Below are positions 52,363 through 61,718 of a DNA stretch of 64,000 nt, piece by piece; position 1 is the first letter of the stretch, and every line of letters starts with the position of its first letter. The notes under the pieces are model-generated. The model was not told the DNA's origin and made no database searches. It worked only from the letters and a program-made list of their open reading frames with translations. The translations under genes were made by a program, and so were the position numbers. The DNA is taken from the NCBI RefSeq assembly GCF_002208115.1, contig NZ_CP020946.1, forward strand, positions 372,001 through 436,000. Reading direction: 5' to 3'. The stretch is from Bdellovibrio bacteriovorus (GTDB taxonomy: Bacteria > Bdellovibrionota > Bdellovibrionia > Bdellovibrionales > Bdellovibrionaceae).

Positions 52363-54006
52363 TTGAAATTCTCAGAATTGAATTTAGATTCCCAATTGTT
52401 ATCTGCAATCCAGAAATTGAACTATGATGATTGCACGCCGATCCAGGAACAGGCCATCCCGCCGGTTCTGGATGGCAAAGATGTTGCCGGCCTTGCTCAG
52501 ACCGGAACAGGTAAAACCGCCGCTTTCGTAATCCCAGTGATGGAACGTATCCTAAGAGCCCGCCCGGTTCAGGGTGAAGTGACTGAAGAGCAAAAAGCCC
52601 TGATCGAAAAAAGAGCCTACAAAGACTGGAAGCCTCAGAACTTCGTATTGATCCTGGTTCCAACGCGTGAGTTGGCCGAGCAGGTTCAGGACAACATCAA
52701 CAAACTGAGCGTTGATTCCGGCCTTCGTGGTTTTGCGATCTATGGTGGTACTGGTTATGACAAACAAAAAGAGGCGCTGAAAAACGGTGTTGAATTCATC
52801 GTGGCGACTCCGGGCCGTTTGATCGACCTGTACAAGGAACATCTGGTGGACCTGAAACAGGTTCGTGCGATCTGCTTCGATGAAGCGGACAGAATGTTTG
52901 ATATGGGCTTCAAAGACGACATGAAGTTCATCCTTCAGCGCGTTCCTCGTGAACGTCAGTTGCTGGTCTTCAGTGCGACTTTGAACTTCGACGTTCTGAA
53001 CACGGTTTACCAGTTTGGTTCCGAGCCGGTTGAAATCAACATCAGCCGTGACCAGGCCAAAGCTGAAAACGTGAAAGACCAGATCTTCCACGTGGGCAAC
53101 GAAGAAAAGCCCCAGCATCTTTTGTCTTTGGTAAAAGTGCACAATCCAAAACAGGCCATCATCTTCACCAACTTCAAAATGAGCGTCGAGCGCATCGCGA
53201 AGTTCCTGGTGGAAAACGGTGTCCCTGCCATGGCCATCTCAAGCCTTCTGACCCAGGCTCAGCGCAACCGCGTGATTGAGCAGTTCAAGGCTGAAAACGA
53301 CATGAACGTTCTTGTGGCAACCGACGTTGCAGCCCGCGGTCTGGACATCAAAGGTGTCGACATGGTTGTGAACTATGAACTGCCAATGGACTCTGAATCC
53401 TACGTTCACCGTATCGGTCGTACCGGCCGTGCGGGCACGACGGGGCAGGCGTTTTCTTTGGTGGGCGACAAGGATATCGAGTCTTTGGGTCGTATTGAAG
53501 ATTATCTGAAACACAAAATCGAAGTCGGCTATCTGGAAAACGACCAGTTGTTGAAAGACTTCAAACCGATGAGCTCCAGCTTCGATGGTCACTATCCAAA
53601 ATCTTTGGACCGTGCACGTGCACCTCGTGAAGGTGGCCGAGGTGGTGACAGAGGCCCGCGCCGTGAAGGTGATCGTGGTCCACGTCGCGAACGCGGTGAT
53701 CGCGGACCTCGTCAGGACCGTGGTCCTCGTCCAGAGGGGCAGCAAAAATCCGCACAAGGTGGTGGACAGCAGGCTCAGGGCGGTCAACGTCAGGACAACC
53801 GTCCAAGAAGACAAGAGGGTGGTCCAAAACGCCAGCACGAAGGAAAACGTGGCGAACAAAGACCAAGAACCGATCAGCAGGCCCGCAAACCGCACGGTCA
53901 ACAGCAGCAGCGCCAAGGGGCTTCTGCGAAAAAGCGTGTGCCAGTGGCAGCGCAAAAGTCCATCGGCCAGAAGGTCGCAGGATTCTTCAAACGTCTGTTC
54001 TCTTAA
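52363..54006 (+). CDS. DEAD-box RNA helicase with RG-rich tail
   Basis: A 547-residue ATP-dependent RNA helicase (RhlE/CsdA-like). Motifs: Q-motif, AQTGTGKTAAF, PTRELAEQV, TPGRLIDL, DEADRMFD, SAT, ATDVAARGLDIKG and HRIGRTGRAG. A short insertion (RAYKDWKPQNF) lies between motifs I and Ia. From ~residue 425 the tail is Arg/Gly/Gln/Pro-rich (GGRGGDRGPRREGDRGPRRE), typical of RNA-binding tails that also promote condensates. The start is TTG at 52363 with GGAG upstream. It probably acts in ribosome assembly or mRNA decay. Confidence 0.95.
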   Translation: MKFSELNLDSQLLSAIQKLNYDDCTPIQEQAIPPVLDGKDVAGLAQTGTGKTAAFVIPVMERILRARPVQGEVTEEQKALIEKRAYKDWKPQNFVLILVPTRELAEQVQDNINKLSVDSGLRGFAIYGGTGYDKQKEALKNGVEFIVATPGRLIDLYKEHLVDLKQVRAICFDEADRMFDMGFKDDMKFILQRVPRERQLLVFSATLNFDVLNTVYQFGSEPVEINISRDQAKAENVKDQIFHVGNEEKPQHLLSLVKVHNPKQAIIFTNFKMSVERIAKFLVENGVPAMAISSLLTQAQRNRVIEQFKAENDMNVLVATDVAARGLDIKGVDMVVNYELPMDSESYVHRIGRTGRAGTTGQAFSLVGDKDIESLGRIEDYLKHKIEVGYLENDQLLKDFKPMSSSFDGHYPKSLDRARAPREGGRGGDRGPRREGDRGPRRERGDRGPRQDRGPRPEGQQKSAQGGGQQAQGGQRQDNRPRRQEGGPKRQHEGKRGEQRPRTDQQARKPHGQQQQRQGASAKKRVPVAAQKSIGQKVAGFFKRLFS

Positions 54007-54032
54007 TCAGGCATTTCAAAACCCTGAAAAAC

Positions 54033-54068
54033 AAAAAGCCTGCTCCGTTAAGGAAGCAGGCTTTTTTT
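54033..54068 (+). terminator. intrinsic terminator
   Basis: The stem AAAAAGCCTGCT/AGCAGGCTTTTT closes the helicase gene and also faces the convergent ankyrin gene. Confidence 0.9.
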
Positions 54069-54092
54069 ATGCCCCGAGGGATTTTGGGCGTC

Positions 54093-54752
54093 TTATTTCT
54101 TTTTGGAAAGAGCTTTTGCCGTGTCCTGGTTGGAAGCTTCTTTTGCCACATCCAGAGCCGTCTGACCTTTTTTGTTTTTCACTTTCAGGTCAGCACCTTT
54201 TTTAACCAGGAAGTCGATGTCTGCCGGAGTTCCGTAGCGAGCCACCGCAAACAAGGCCGTCTCACCCAGAGAGTTGGCTTTGTTGATCAGGGATTTGTTT
54301 TTCGCCAGAATGGATTCTGCCGTTTTTTTATTGTTCTGGGCTGCACGCATGAACAGGGTGTCGCCTTCGTCGCCCGCCACGGTGATGTCCACGTTGGCGC
54401 CGGCTTTGATCAGCTCTTCAGCCACGTCGTAGGCATCGTTGGTCACCGCAAAAGCCAAAGCGGTTTCGCCGCCATTGTTTTTTAGTTCCAGATTCACTTT
54501 TTTGGAAAGCAGGAACTTCACGATATCCAGATTTCCACCCATCGCCGCATTCATCAGCGGGGTCATACCGGTTTCATCCTGGGCATTCAGATCGATCTTG
54601 TTTTTCTGAACCAGAGTTTTAACTTTCGCCAGGTCACCTTGTTCCGCAGCCTCGTTCAGGGCTTTATTGGATTTTCCCGCCGCGAAAGCCGTTCCGTGAA
54701 GAAGGCCCGCAAGGAAGAAAATCAATGCCGCCAGCAAATAAGACTTTTTCAT
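54093..54752 (-). CDS. exported ankyrin-repeat protein (Bd3460-like)
   Basis: A 219-residue protein with a signal peptide (ending TAFA) and about six ankyrin repeats (ETGMTPLMNAAMGGNLDIVK, GETALAFAVTNDAYDVAEEL and others). It is 7 bases downstream of the DacB gene, the same pairing as Bd3460 next to Bd3459 in B. bacteriovorus, where the ankyrin protein binds the DacB-type enzymes and protects the predator's own wall during invasion. By context this is probably the same self-protection protein; identity needs a sequence comparison. Confidence 0.9.
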   Translation of the reverse strand: MKKSYLLAALIFFLAGLLHGTAFAAGKSNKALNEAAEQGDLAKVKTLVQKNKIDLNAQDETGMTPLMNAAMGGNLDIVKFLLSKKVNLELKNNGGETALAFAVTNDAYDVAEELIKAGANVDITVAGDEGDTLFMRAAQNNKKTAESILAKNKSLINKANSLGETALFAVARYGTPADIDFLVKKGADLKVKNKKGQTALDVAKEASNQDTAKALSKKK

Positions 54753-54759
54753 ACGTCAC

Positions 54760-56064
54760 CTATTTCTTCGCTGTAGTGATAGTGTTCACTTTGGTCAGGT
54801 AAGAATATTTATCAAATGGCAAAGGCAGTTGCTCAGTGTATTTGATCGCTGTCGGGCCGCCATTTTGATTGATCAACTGGCTGACCTTGTTTTTGATCTG
54901 TTGAGAAGCCACACCCCAGTCAGAGCGGGACTTGTCATAATCTGTGTGCATCAGAACTGCGAAGTAGATTTCGCCATTCTTGGTGGAAACAGAGCCCATC
55001 AGAGTTTTGGCTTTGTTCACGCTGCCGGTTTTTGCCGTTGTGGAACCTGCCATCACGCCGCCATAGTTGCCGACGGTGGAGGATTTGTCCTTAGCGGCAA
55101 CCGCCATGACGTCAGAAAGGTCATACCCTTTTGCAGACAGGGATTTGTCCAGGGAATAAAGAACCTTGATCATCATTTCGCAAGTCGCTTCGTTATAAAC
55201 CGGTTTTGCCACCGAGCCTTCATTGTTGCCGGAACCGTTGTGGAAAACGATATCGGTTTGATCAGCCTGCATTTTGTTGGCGATATAAGTGTTGAAAGCC
55301 TCAGTGCCACCCAGATTCCAGAACAGATTGTCAGCGATGTAGTTATTGGACTGGTTGTTCATGCGCTTCAGGATGTTTTTCAAGGGTGAAGACAACAAAG
55401 CCATGGTGGTGGTCTTTTCAGATTTCTGGAAATCAGCTTTTTTTACGAAGCTGACAGTGCGCACGTCCACCTTCGGGCGAAGGGCCATTTGCACCCCAAT
55501 GCGGGACGCTTTGGATTTCAGAATTGCGTAATAGCCCGGATTGATAGCTGTTGCAAAAGAGGACACCAAAGTCGCACGCACGACAGAGGCCTGCTGTTCA
55601 ACGGTTTCATATTTAGGTGTCGTTCCACCAATCATCGGCTTTTCTTCCGCCAACCACGCCAGCAGGAAGTTTTCATCGAAAGTCAGCTTTTCGACCTTGG
55701 TGATCTTCATGCGGTTCAGTTCAGAAAGCAGGAAATAGGACATGTTGCGACCAAACAGCGGATCGCGGCTGCCTTCGATATGAATATCGTAAGAACCGTT
55801 TGCTGTCGGTGTGACATGCAGTTTGGTTTGGAAGCGATAGTCAGGACCCAGGCGGTCAATGGCCCATAATGTGGTTACGACTTTGGAGATGGACGCCAGC
55901 GGGAATTTGTCGTCCTTGTTGTCATCACCCTGGATCTGCTGGGTTTTTGAATTGGCGGCCATATGGCACATGGAATTCAAGTAAACCTTCGCAGAAGCGG
56001 CGGAACTGATTAGAAGCGTACCAACAGTAACGTGCAGTATTTTTTTGGCCAAAGCTGGAATCAT
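54760..56064 (-). CDS. dacB: PBP4-type D-alanyl-D-alanine carboxypeptidase/endopeptidase (Bd3459-like)
   Basis: A 434-residue exported S13-family penicillin-binding protein. The signal ends SSAASA. Active-site motifs: Ser58-Lys61 (SISK), Ser239-Asn240-Asn241 and Lys345-Thr346-Gly347. It cuts peptidoglycan peptide bonds in the periplasm. It is shorter than E. coli PBP4, in line with the reported loss of a regulatory domain in Bdellovibrio predatory DacB. With the adjacent ankyrin gene, it is likely the enzyme that rounds prey cells. The adjacent gene is likely its antidote. Confidence 0.93.
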   Translation of the reverse strand: MIPALAKKILHVTVGTLLISSAASAKVYLNSMCHMAANSKTQQIQGDDNKDDKFPLASISKVVTTLWAIDRLGPDYRFQTKLHVTPTANGSYDIHIEGSRDPLFGRNMSYFLLSELNRMKITKVEKLTFDENFLLAWLAEEKPMIGGTTPKYETVEQQASVVRATLVSSFATAINPGYYAILKSKASRIGVQMALRPKVDVRTVSFVKKADFQKSEKTTTMALLSSPLKNILKRMNNQSNNYIADNLFWNLGGTEAFNTYIANKMQADQTDIVFHNGSGNNEGSVAKPVYNEATCEMMIKVLYSLDKSLSAKGYDLSDVMAVAAKDKSSTVGNYGGVMAGSTTAKTGSVNKAKTLMGSVSTKNGEIYFAVLMHTDYDKSRSDWGVASQQIKNKVSQLINQNGGPTAIKYTEQLPLPFDKYSYLTKVNTITTAKK

Positions 56065-56197
56065 TACTACCTCTCCTTCAAGACACAGCCTTTATTTCAT
56101 GATCTGTACCACCTTGAGATGCTTTCAGTTTTAGCTGGGGAACCAAAACATGTCAGGATTCTGTATTGGAGCCCAAAATTGGCAGCCTGGGGAGGGA

Positions 56198-56230
56198 ATA
56201 AAAAAAGCCCCGGGGTCTGCGGGGCTTAAT
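56198..56230 (-). terminator. intrinsic terminator
   Basis: Minus-strand stem AAGCCCC/GGGGCTT followed by T7 ends the gene at 56263-56985. Confidence 0.85.
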
Positions 56231-56262
56231 TTCACTGAGATTTGCTGGTTTTCTTGAGCCTG

Positions 56263-56985
56263 TTACGGCTGACATTGGGTCAGTTGGAAAGCCTTCTGTA
56301 CGGCCAGTTGCTCATACAAAGAAGCCGTCAAAGTCATATTATTATATAGACGCAAGGTCCATGCTTTGTCCAAAGAACCCAAAGTCAGTCCATCCAGAAT
56401 CTGGTTGGGCGAGGCCTCTAGAGTGCGTTGGAATTTTTCACGCAGATCACTGATTTGCTGAAGCAATTGGGCTTCATTCATACGAACCAGGTCGCCGTTC
56501 TGAGGCAGCTCTGCAACTACGTCCGGATTTTTCATCTCAATTAATGTGCTGGCAACGACAGTGTTGATATAAGGCATGGTGACCACGGGACTTCCCACCA
56601 CAGCCACGGCTCCCAAAAAGGTTTCACCGACTTTGGCGGCGATCACATTTGCGGCTCCCTCGATGAACTGACCATGGGCATAGGCGGCCCGGGAAATGAA
56701 TCCTCCTGAAGTGACGGCGGCCCCGCCGGCTCCGATCATAACTTCTGCCGCAAACAGCAAGGTCATGCTGGAAAGCGCGATACCCAAGGACAGATGCTGA
56801 TCTCGGGTGGCTTCATCGTAGTTTTCTTTGAACAGGGCAGAGATGGCCTTCATGTCATCTGCCTGCATGCGGTACAGGCGTGCCTGGCGAGCCAAAGCCT
56901 CGCTGTTACATTTGCTATCAGAGGCCTGGGAAGTTTGGCCTAAGAGCAGGCTTGCGGCAATAAAAACGGACAGTAGACGGGACAT
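56263..56985 (-). CDS. exported protein of unknown function
   Basis: A 240-residue protein with a signal peptide (ending SQASD). The first half has a long hydrophobic, Gly/Ala-rich region (ALSSMTLLFAAEVMIGAGG) that might be membrane-associated. The second half is helical (MNEAQLLQQISDLREKFQ). Two Cys near the termini (DSKCNSE and LTQCQP) may pair. Function unknown; a terminator follows. Confidence 0.7.
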   Translation of the reverse strand: MSRLLSVFIAASLLLGQTSQASDSKCNSEALARQARLYRMQADDMKAISALFKENYDEATRDQHLSLGIALSSMTLLFAAEVMIGAGGAAVTSGGFISRAAYAHGQFIEGAANVIAAKVGETFLGAVAVVGSPVVTMPYINTVVASTLIEMKNPDVVAELPQNGDLVRMNEAQLLQQISDLREKFQRTLEASPNQILDGLTLGSLDKAWTLRLYNNMTLTASLYEQLAVQKAFQLTQCQP

Positions 56986-57127
56986 GGAAAGCTCCTTGAA
57001 TCATTGCCAAGGGGATTCCAAGTTTCAGGCCAGCGCCGGAATCAATTAAAACACGATACAGGAATCCGGGCTGTCTCATAATTAGACGAGCGACATTTGT
57101 GGTCGGTTCTGTTAGGTTCGAGGAATC

Positions 57128-57481
57128 ATGATTCAGGCTTTTTTGATTCTGCTGATTTTTCAGTTGTTGGGAGAGGTTGTGGTTCACCTTTTCCGATTAT
57201 TTATCCCCGGCCCGGTGCTGGGTATGGTCTTCTTCTTTATAGCCCTGTTGGTGCGCCCTTCTTTAAAAGACAAGGTGGAAATCTTGAGCCGTTCCATCAC
57301 GGCTCATCTGGCCTTGTTCTTTGTTCCGGCTGGGGTCGGAGTTGTTGAGTATTTCGATCTGTTTGGAAAATTCGGCGTGGGTATGGTGGTGACGGTTTTG
57401 ATCAGTACCGTCATTACTTTGGGGATGACGGCCTTCGTGTTTCATCAACTGATGAAAGTCGGCACCAAGGAGTCCCCATGA
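57128..57481 (+). CDS. CidA/LrgA family membrane protein
   Basis: A 117-residue integral membrane protein with four predicted helices; the family is holin-like and was linked to control of autolysis and to pyruvate uptake in Gram-positive bacteria. Seen: LFIPGPVLGMVFFFIALL, a family hallmark, and LALFFVPAGVGV. GAGGA precedes the ATG. It overlaps the LrgB/CidB gene by 4 bases, as usual. Which exact role it has here is unknown. Confidence 0.92.
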   Translation: MIQAFLILLIFQLLGEVVVHLFRLFIPGPVLGMVFFFIALLVRPSLKDKVEILSRSITAHLALFFVPAGVGVVEYFDLFGKFGVGMVVTVLISTVITLGMTAFVFHQLMKVGTKESP

Positions 57482-58158
57482 TTGAGTTAGGCGCCTTGAT
57501 CATGACCCTGGGGTTTTATCTGGCATCCCGTCGTATCAGTGCGTGGGGGAGGGACAATCCTCTGTTAAGTCCTCCGGTGATTTCGATGTTTGCGATCATC
57601 GCGGTTTTACTGATCGCGAAGATCCCTTATCGCGATTACTTCCAGGCCGTGCGCCCGATTCACTTTATGCTGGGACCGGCGACGGTGGCGTTGGCTTTGC
57701 CGTTGTATAACCAACTGGATCGTCTGCGCCGGGTGCTGGTTCCGTTGATGGTGGCTTTGGTGATGGGCTCGGCGGTGGGAATTCTCAGTGCTGTGTTCAT
57801 CGGGGCCTTCATGGGACTGCCGCACGAGGTGCTTTTGGCGCTGGCTCCGAAATCTGTGACCACACCAATTGCCATGGGCATTGCCGAAAAAATCGGTGGG
57901 GCTCCTTCGCTGGCGACCGTCTTTGTGATGATCACGGGGATTGTTGGTGCGCTGGTGGCCACCACCGTGATGAAGCTTGTGCGGGTGAAAGATCCGGTGG
58001 TGAAGGGTTTTGCGATGGGACTTGCCGCCCATGGACTGGGAACCGTGCGGGCCTTTCAGATCGGCGAGATGGCCGGGGCCTTTGCGGGGCTTGCGATGGC
58101 GCTCAACGGTTTGATGACCGCCATCATTGTGCCTTTGATACTTTCGTTGATTCCTTAA
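57478..58158 (+). CDS. CidB/LrgB family membrane protein
   Basis: A 226-residue multi-helix membrane protein and partner of the upstream gene. Family hallmarks are visible: LGPATVALALPLYNQ, APKSVTTPIAMGIAEKIGG, and AHGLGTVRAFQIGE. Its stop overlaps the convergent hemH stop by 4 bases. Confidence 0.93.
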   Translation: MIELGALIMTLGFYLASRRISAWGRDNPLLSPPVISMFAIIAVLLIAKIPYRDYFQAVRPIHFMLGPATVALALPLYNQLDRLRRVLVPLMVALVMGSAVGILSAVFIGAFMGLPHEVLLALAPKSVTTPIAMGIAEKIGGAPSLATVFVMITGIVGALVATTVMKLVRVKDPVVKGFAMGLAAHGLGTVRAFQIGEMAGAFAGLAMALNGLMTAIIVPLILSLIP

Positions 58159-59162
58159 AGGCTCTTCACCAGATCGGCAAAGCCCTGAACCCATTTCGGG
58201 TTGTCGTTCACGCAGGGGACCAGATAGTACTGGTCGCCGCCGTGTTCGTGGAAGGTCTCTTGTCCGCCGATTCCGATTTCTTCCAAAGTCTCGATACAGT
58301 CAGCCACAAAGGACGGGCAAATCACGGCGATATTTTTTTTGCCGGTTTTGGCCAGTACTTCCAGACTGTGATCGGTGGCAGGTTTCAGCCATTCTCCACG
58401 TCCCAGACGGGACTGGAAGGCCACACTCCAGTGACTTGGAGCCAGATTCAGAGATTCTGCAATCGCCGTCGCAGTGGCAAAGCACTGGGCGCGATAGCAG
58501 TTCTTGGCGCAGGCGTTTTTTTCAAAACAGCAGTCTTCGGTGGTCAGGCAGCCGGGAATTCTTCGCACATGGCTTTCAGGCAGACCGTGGAATGAAAACA
58601 GATAGTGATCGACCTTTTTGTCCTGCAGGGTTTCTTCGGTCAGTTTCACCGAGGTTCCAATGAAAGAAGCATCATCGAAAAAAGCCGGCAGACGGCGCAG
58701 AGGAGTCGTCAGGTGAAGTTTCTTGGCTGTTTTCTCTGCCAGTTTGAATGAGCTTCCATTGGTGGCTTCAGCATACTGAGGGAACATAGGGGCAATCAGG
58801 ATTTCATCAACACCGGCTTGCTGCAGTTCCTTCAGGGCTGATTCCACGGACGGTTCACTGTACTGCAGACCCACTTTCACGACGAAACCGTCTTTGAGTT
58901 CCTGCTGCAAAAGTTCGGCAAATCGACGTGTGTACACGGCAATCGGAGAACCTTCCTTCATCCACACTTTTTTGTAGTTTTCAGCCGAGAAGGGCGCGCG
59001 ACGGGGAACGATTAAAAGATTCACCAGAGGCCAGCGCAGAACGAAGGGCAGATTGATGACCTCTTCATCCATCAAAAACTCGGTCAGATACTTTTTTACG
59101 TCCGGCACTTCGTAAGAGCGGGGGCTGCCAATATTGATTAACAGAAGTCCTTTTTTAGCCAT
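58155..59162 (-). CDS. hemH: ferrochelatase with internal Cys cluster
   Basis: A 335-residue enzyme that inserts iron into protoporphyrin, the last step of heme synthesis. The catalytic His192 lies in SFHGLPESH and the Glu in GRGEWLKPATD. Residues ~205-227 hold six Cys (C205, C211, C212, C218, C222, C227), an insertion absent from ordinary ferrochelatases and consistent with the [2Fe-2S] cluster known in some microbial ones. The ATG at 59162 overlaps hemG by 8 bases. It is the last gene of the heme operon. Confidence 0.95.
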   Translation of the reverse strand: MAKKGLLLINIGSPRSYEVPDVKKYLTEFLMDEEVINLPFVLRWPLVNLLIVPRRAPFSAENYKKVWMKEGSPIAVYTRRFAELLQQELKDGFVVKVGLQYSEPSVESALKELQQAGVDEILIAPMFPQYAEATNGSSFKLAEKTAKKLHLTTPLRRLPAFFDDASFIGTSVKLTEETLQDKKVDHYLFSFHGLPESHVRRIPGCLTTEDCCFEKNACAKNCYRAQCFATATAIAESLNLAPSHWSVAFQSRLGRGEWLKPATDHSLEVLAKTGKKNIAVICPSFVADCIETLEEIGIGGQETFHEHGGDQYYLVPCVNDNPKWVQGFADLVKSL

Positions 59163-60372
59163 GTGCGCTCGCAATCTTTTCAGCGATCAAATCGCTGCGT
59201 TCCAGAATTTTGCTTAAACCAATGCCGCTCAGGTAATTGCCATGCAAGTACAAACCTTGTGGTTCCGGCACTTCAGCCAGATCCGCCAGAGCATTTTCCA
59301 GGTTCAGATCATAAAACGGCAAAGCCTTTTTCCAGCGGTTGATACGATATTCCAGCAGGGTGTCTTTCTGACCCAGAATACGGAAGCGTTCTTCCGCCAG
59401 AAGCTTCAAAAGATCACCGTCAGAAAGATCCAGCAAAGCTTCTTCCTGCTGCCCACCCAGAATCCAGGTTTCATTGTAAGTTTTGTCGCGGTCCTTAAAG
59501 ATATAGGAATTCATCAGAACCCCCAAAGTCTTCAGGTCAAATCCACGAGGGATCAGGCAGCCGAAGCCTTTGTATTTCTCTTGGGGCTTGGCGAAGAACA
59601 ACGTCACACTCATCAGTGAAGACATCTGAATGTTGCCAAGAACCTTGGAAAAATCAGGGTGTTTTTTGGCCAGCAACTGGGTTGCAGCCCTGGCGGAAGT
59701 GGCGACCACCACCGGACCTTGCAGGGACTCAAGGCTTACCTGAGAATTCAGGTGAATCTTCACGCCCAGTTCCTGCAAACGGGTATGCAGGTGATCGACC
59801 AGATCCTGCATGCCGCCCGGGCCGGTCAGAAGACCTTTGTACTTGCTGCGTTTGTTCCCGGAAAACAGCGGGCCCAGAATCAGACTGGCACTTAGATGTG
59901 TGATCTCGTTGCCATAGATTCCCTGCATCGCAGGTCCCAGCAAAAATCTGGTTGGCGCCTTTCCGATTTTGCGCTCGCCCCAGTTCAGCAGGGTTTCGCC
60001 GGCCTGAGGGCGCAGGGCTTTTTTACCCCCGGTCAAAACGCGCGGAAGCACCCGGCCCATCAGGGCCAGGGTCTCAAGGAAGGACAGCGGCCACGCTTTC
60101 GGAGTGTTGCGGAAGAGGAAGCGTTTTTTTGATGTTTCCAGCGGATAGCTGGGAGTAATGCCGAGTTCCGCAAAAAGGCCTTCGGCTTTTTCAGTGCGGA
60201 TCAGGGCATTGGCGGCACGTTCGGCAATTCCGTAAGGTGTCTGGTCAGTACCCAGTAATCCTCCGACACGGTCCGAGGATTCATAAAGTTCTACCTGAAA
60301 GCCTTTTTGGGCGAGCCTCAGGGACACTGTCAGTCCCGCAAAGCCCGCGCCGATCACATTCACTGTTTTCAT
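59155..60372 (-). CDS. hemG: protoporphyrinogen oxidase (HemY type)
   Basis: A 405-residue FAD enzyme that oxidises protoporphyrinogen IX. Seen: the FAD loop VIGAGFAGLTVSL, YESSDRVGGLLGTDQ, GPAMQGIYGNEITHLSASL and the C-terminal LYLHGNYLSGIGLSKILERS. It is the oxygen-dependent HemY type, although next to it lies the oxygen-independent HemN, a common mix. It overlaps hemN by 4 bases and hemH by 8. Confidence 0.94.
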   Translation of the reverse strand: MKTVNVIGAGFAGLTVSLRLAQKGFQVELYESSDRVGGLLGTDQTPYGIAERAANALIRTEKAEGLFAELGITPSYPLETSKKRFLFRNTPKAWPLSFLETLALMGRVLPRVLTGGKKALRPQAGETLLNWGERKIGKAPTRFLLGPAMQGIYGNEITHLSASLILGPLFSGNKRSKYKGLLTGPGGMQDLVDHLHTRLQELGVKIHLNSQVSLESLQGPVVVATSARAATQLLAKKHPDFSKVLGNIQMSSLMSVTLFFAKPQEKYKGFGCLIPRGFDLKTLGVLMNSYIFKDRDKTYNETWILGGQQEEALLDLSDGDLLKLLAEERFRILGQKDTLLEYRINRWKKALPFYDLNLENALADLAEVPEPQGLYLHGNYLSGIGLSKILERSDLIAEKIASAHG

Positions 60373-61718
60373 ATGGATTGAGAGAAGATTTTGGTCTGTG
60401 GTTGTTTGGTTTTCAAGCGCTCATCAAAAAATGCACAGGCATTTCTCAGGAACGGGCGACCGGCTTCGTTCACCATCAGCTTGTGATCCTTGATTTCAAC
60501 CAGTTCGTCTTTGATCATTTCAGCCAGGAATTCCTTGGATTGATTTTCCTGAGCTTCATTGACGAATGACACCTCAAAGTTCGTCATCAGATTCAAGATC
60601 TGTTCACGACGGATTTTGTCTTCTTCGGTTAGGATGTGGCCGCGCAAAGTTGGCAGGCGGCCTTCATTCAAAGCGGCCTCGTAAAGCGGCAGCACCTTTT
60701 CGTTCTGATGGAAGCTAAACGGAGTTTCAGAGATCGAAGAAACACCCATGCCCAGCAACACATCCGTGCGCTGATCGGTGTAACCCATAAAGTTCCTGTG
60801 CAGGCGCTTTTCTTTCATCGCAATGCAAAGATTGTCCGTCGGAAGGGCAAAGTGATCCATGCCCACTTCCACATAACCGCCTTCGATCAGGATGCCACGG
60901 GCGATTTCATACAATCTGCGCTTTTCAGAAGCTTTTGGCAGATCCTCGTCTTTAAACAGGCGCTGAGCCGGTTTGATCCAAGGAACCAGAGCAAAGCTGT
61001 ACAAAGCAATACGGTCCGGGCGCAAAGCCACGGTCGCTTTCGCCGTTTCGGTGATGGATTCCGGAGTCTGGCGAGCCAAACCATAGATCAAGTCAAAGTT
61101 CACGGAAGTGTAACCCATGTCGCGCGCGTCCTGAGTCAGCTTCTGGGTGATTTCCAAAGGCTGAATACGATTCACCAGGCGCTGCACTTCCGGATGGAAA
61201 TCCTGAACACCCATACTGACACGGTTGAAGCCCAGCTCGCGCAAAGCTTTCAACTGAGCGGCATTGGTGCGGCGAGGATCCACTTCGATGGAGCCTTCAA
61301 AATCGTTTGTGTCGATTTTCACGCGGGAAAGAATCGGTTTCAAAAGCTGAGTCAAAGCATCTGCGGAAAGGAAGGTCGGCGTGCCGCCACCCAAGTGGAT
61401 GTGCTTCAGGGGTTTTTCCAAAAGCTCAGGAACCTGATCCAGATACAACTGCCATTCTTTCAAAACCATATCCACATACGGTGTTTCACGCTTGTGGTCT
61501 TTGGTGATGATGTTGTTGCAGCCGCAGAAAGTACAAAGACTTTCACAGAAAGGAATATGCAAGTACAGGGACCAGCCCCCAGTGCCTTCTTTCAAAGTGG
61601 CGCGCAGATGCTGCACCCATTGATCCGTCGTGGGATTGGTTTCCCAGTACGGCACAGTCGGATAAGAAGTGTAGCGGGGAACTGGTACGTCGTATTTCGC
61701 CAATAGATCTTTCATCAT
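60369..61718 (-). CDS. hemN: oxygen-independent coproporphyrinogen III oxidase
   Basis: A 449-residue radical-SAM enzyme that decarboxylates coproporphyrinogen III. The iron-sulfur motif is CESLCTFCGC; YLHIPFC, HLGGGTPTFLS, VSMGVQDFHPEVQ and the C-terminal HemN domain confirm it. It is an ATGA overlap with hemE (61715-61718). It allows heme synthesis at low oxygen, such as inside prey. Confidence 0.96.
   Translation of the reverse strand: MMKDLLAKYDVPVPRYTSYPTVPYWETNPTTDQWVQHLRATLKEGTGGWSLYLHIPFCESLCTFCGCNNIITKDHKRETPYVDMVLKEWQLYLDQVPELLEKPLKHIHLGGGTPTFLSADALTQLLKPILSRVKIDTNDFEGSIEVDPRRTNAAQLKALRELGFNRVSMGVQDFHPEVQRLVNRIQPLEITQKLTQDARDMGYTSVNFDLIYGLARQTPESITETAKATVALRPDRIALYSFALVPWIKPAQRLFKDEDLPKASEKRRLYEIARGILIEGGYVEVGMDHFALPTDNLCIAMKEKRLHRNFMGYTDQRTDVLLGMGVSSISETPFSFHQNEKVLPLYEAALNEGRLPTLRGHILTEEDKIRREQILNLMTNFEVSFVNEAQENQSKEFLAEMIKDELVEIKDHKLMVNEAGRPFLRNACAFFDERLKTKQPQTKIFSQSI

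Noticed and set aside
53585-54205. 206-codon frame over the helicase tail and past its terminator
   Set aside because: It arises from the repetitive RG-coding region read in another frame and crosses a clear terminator.
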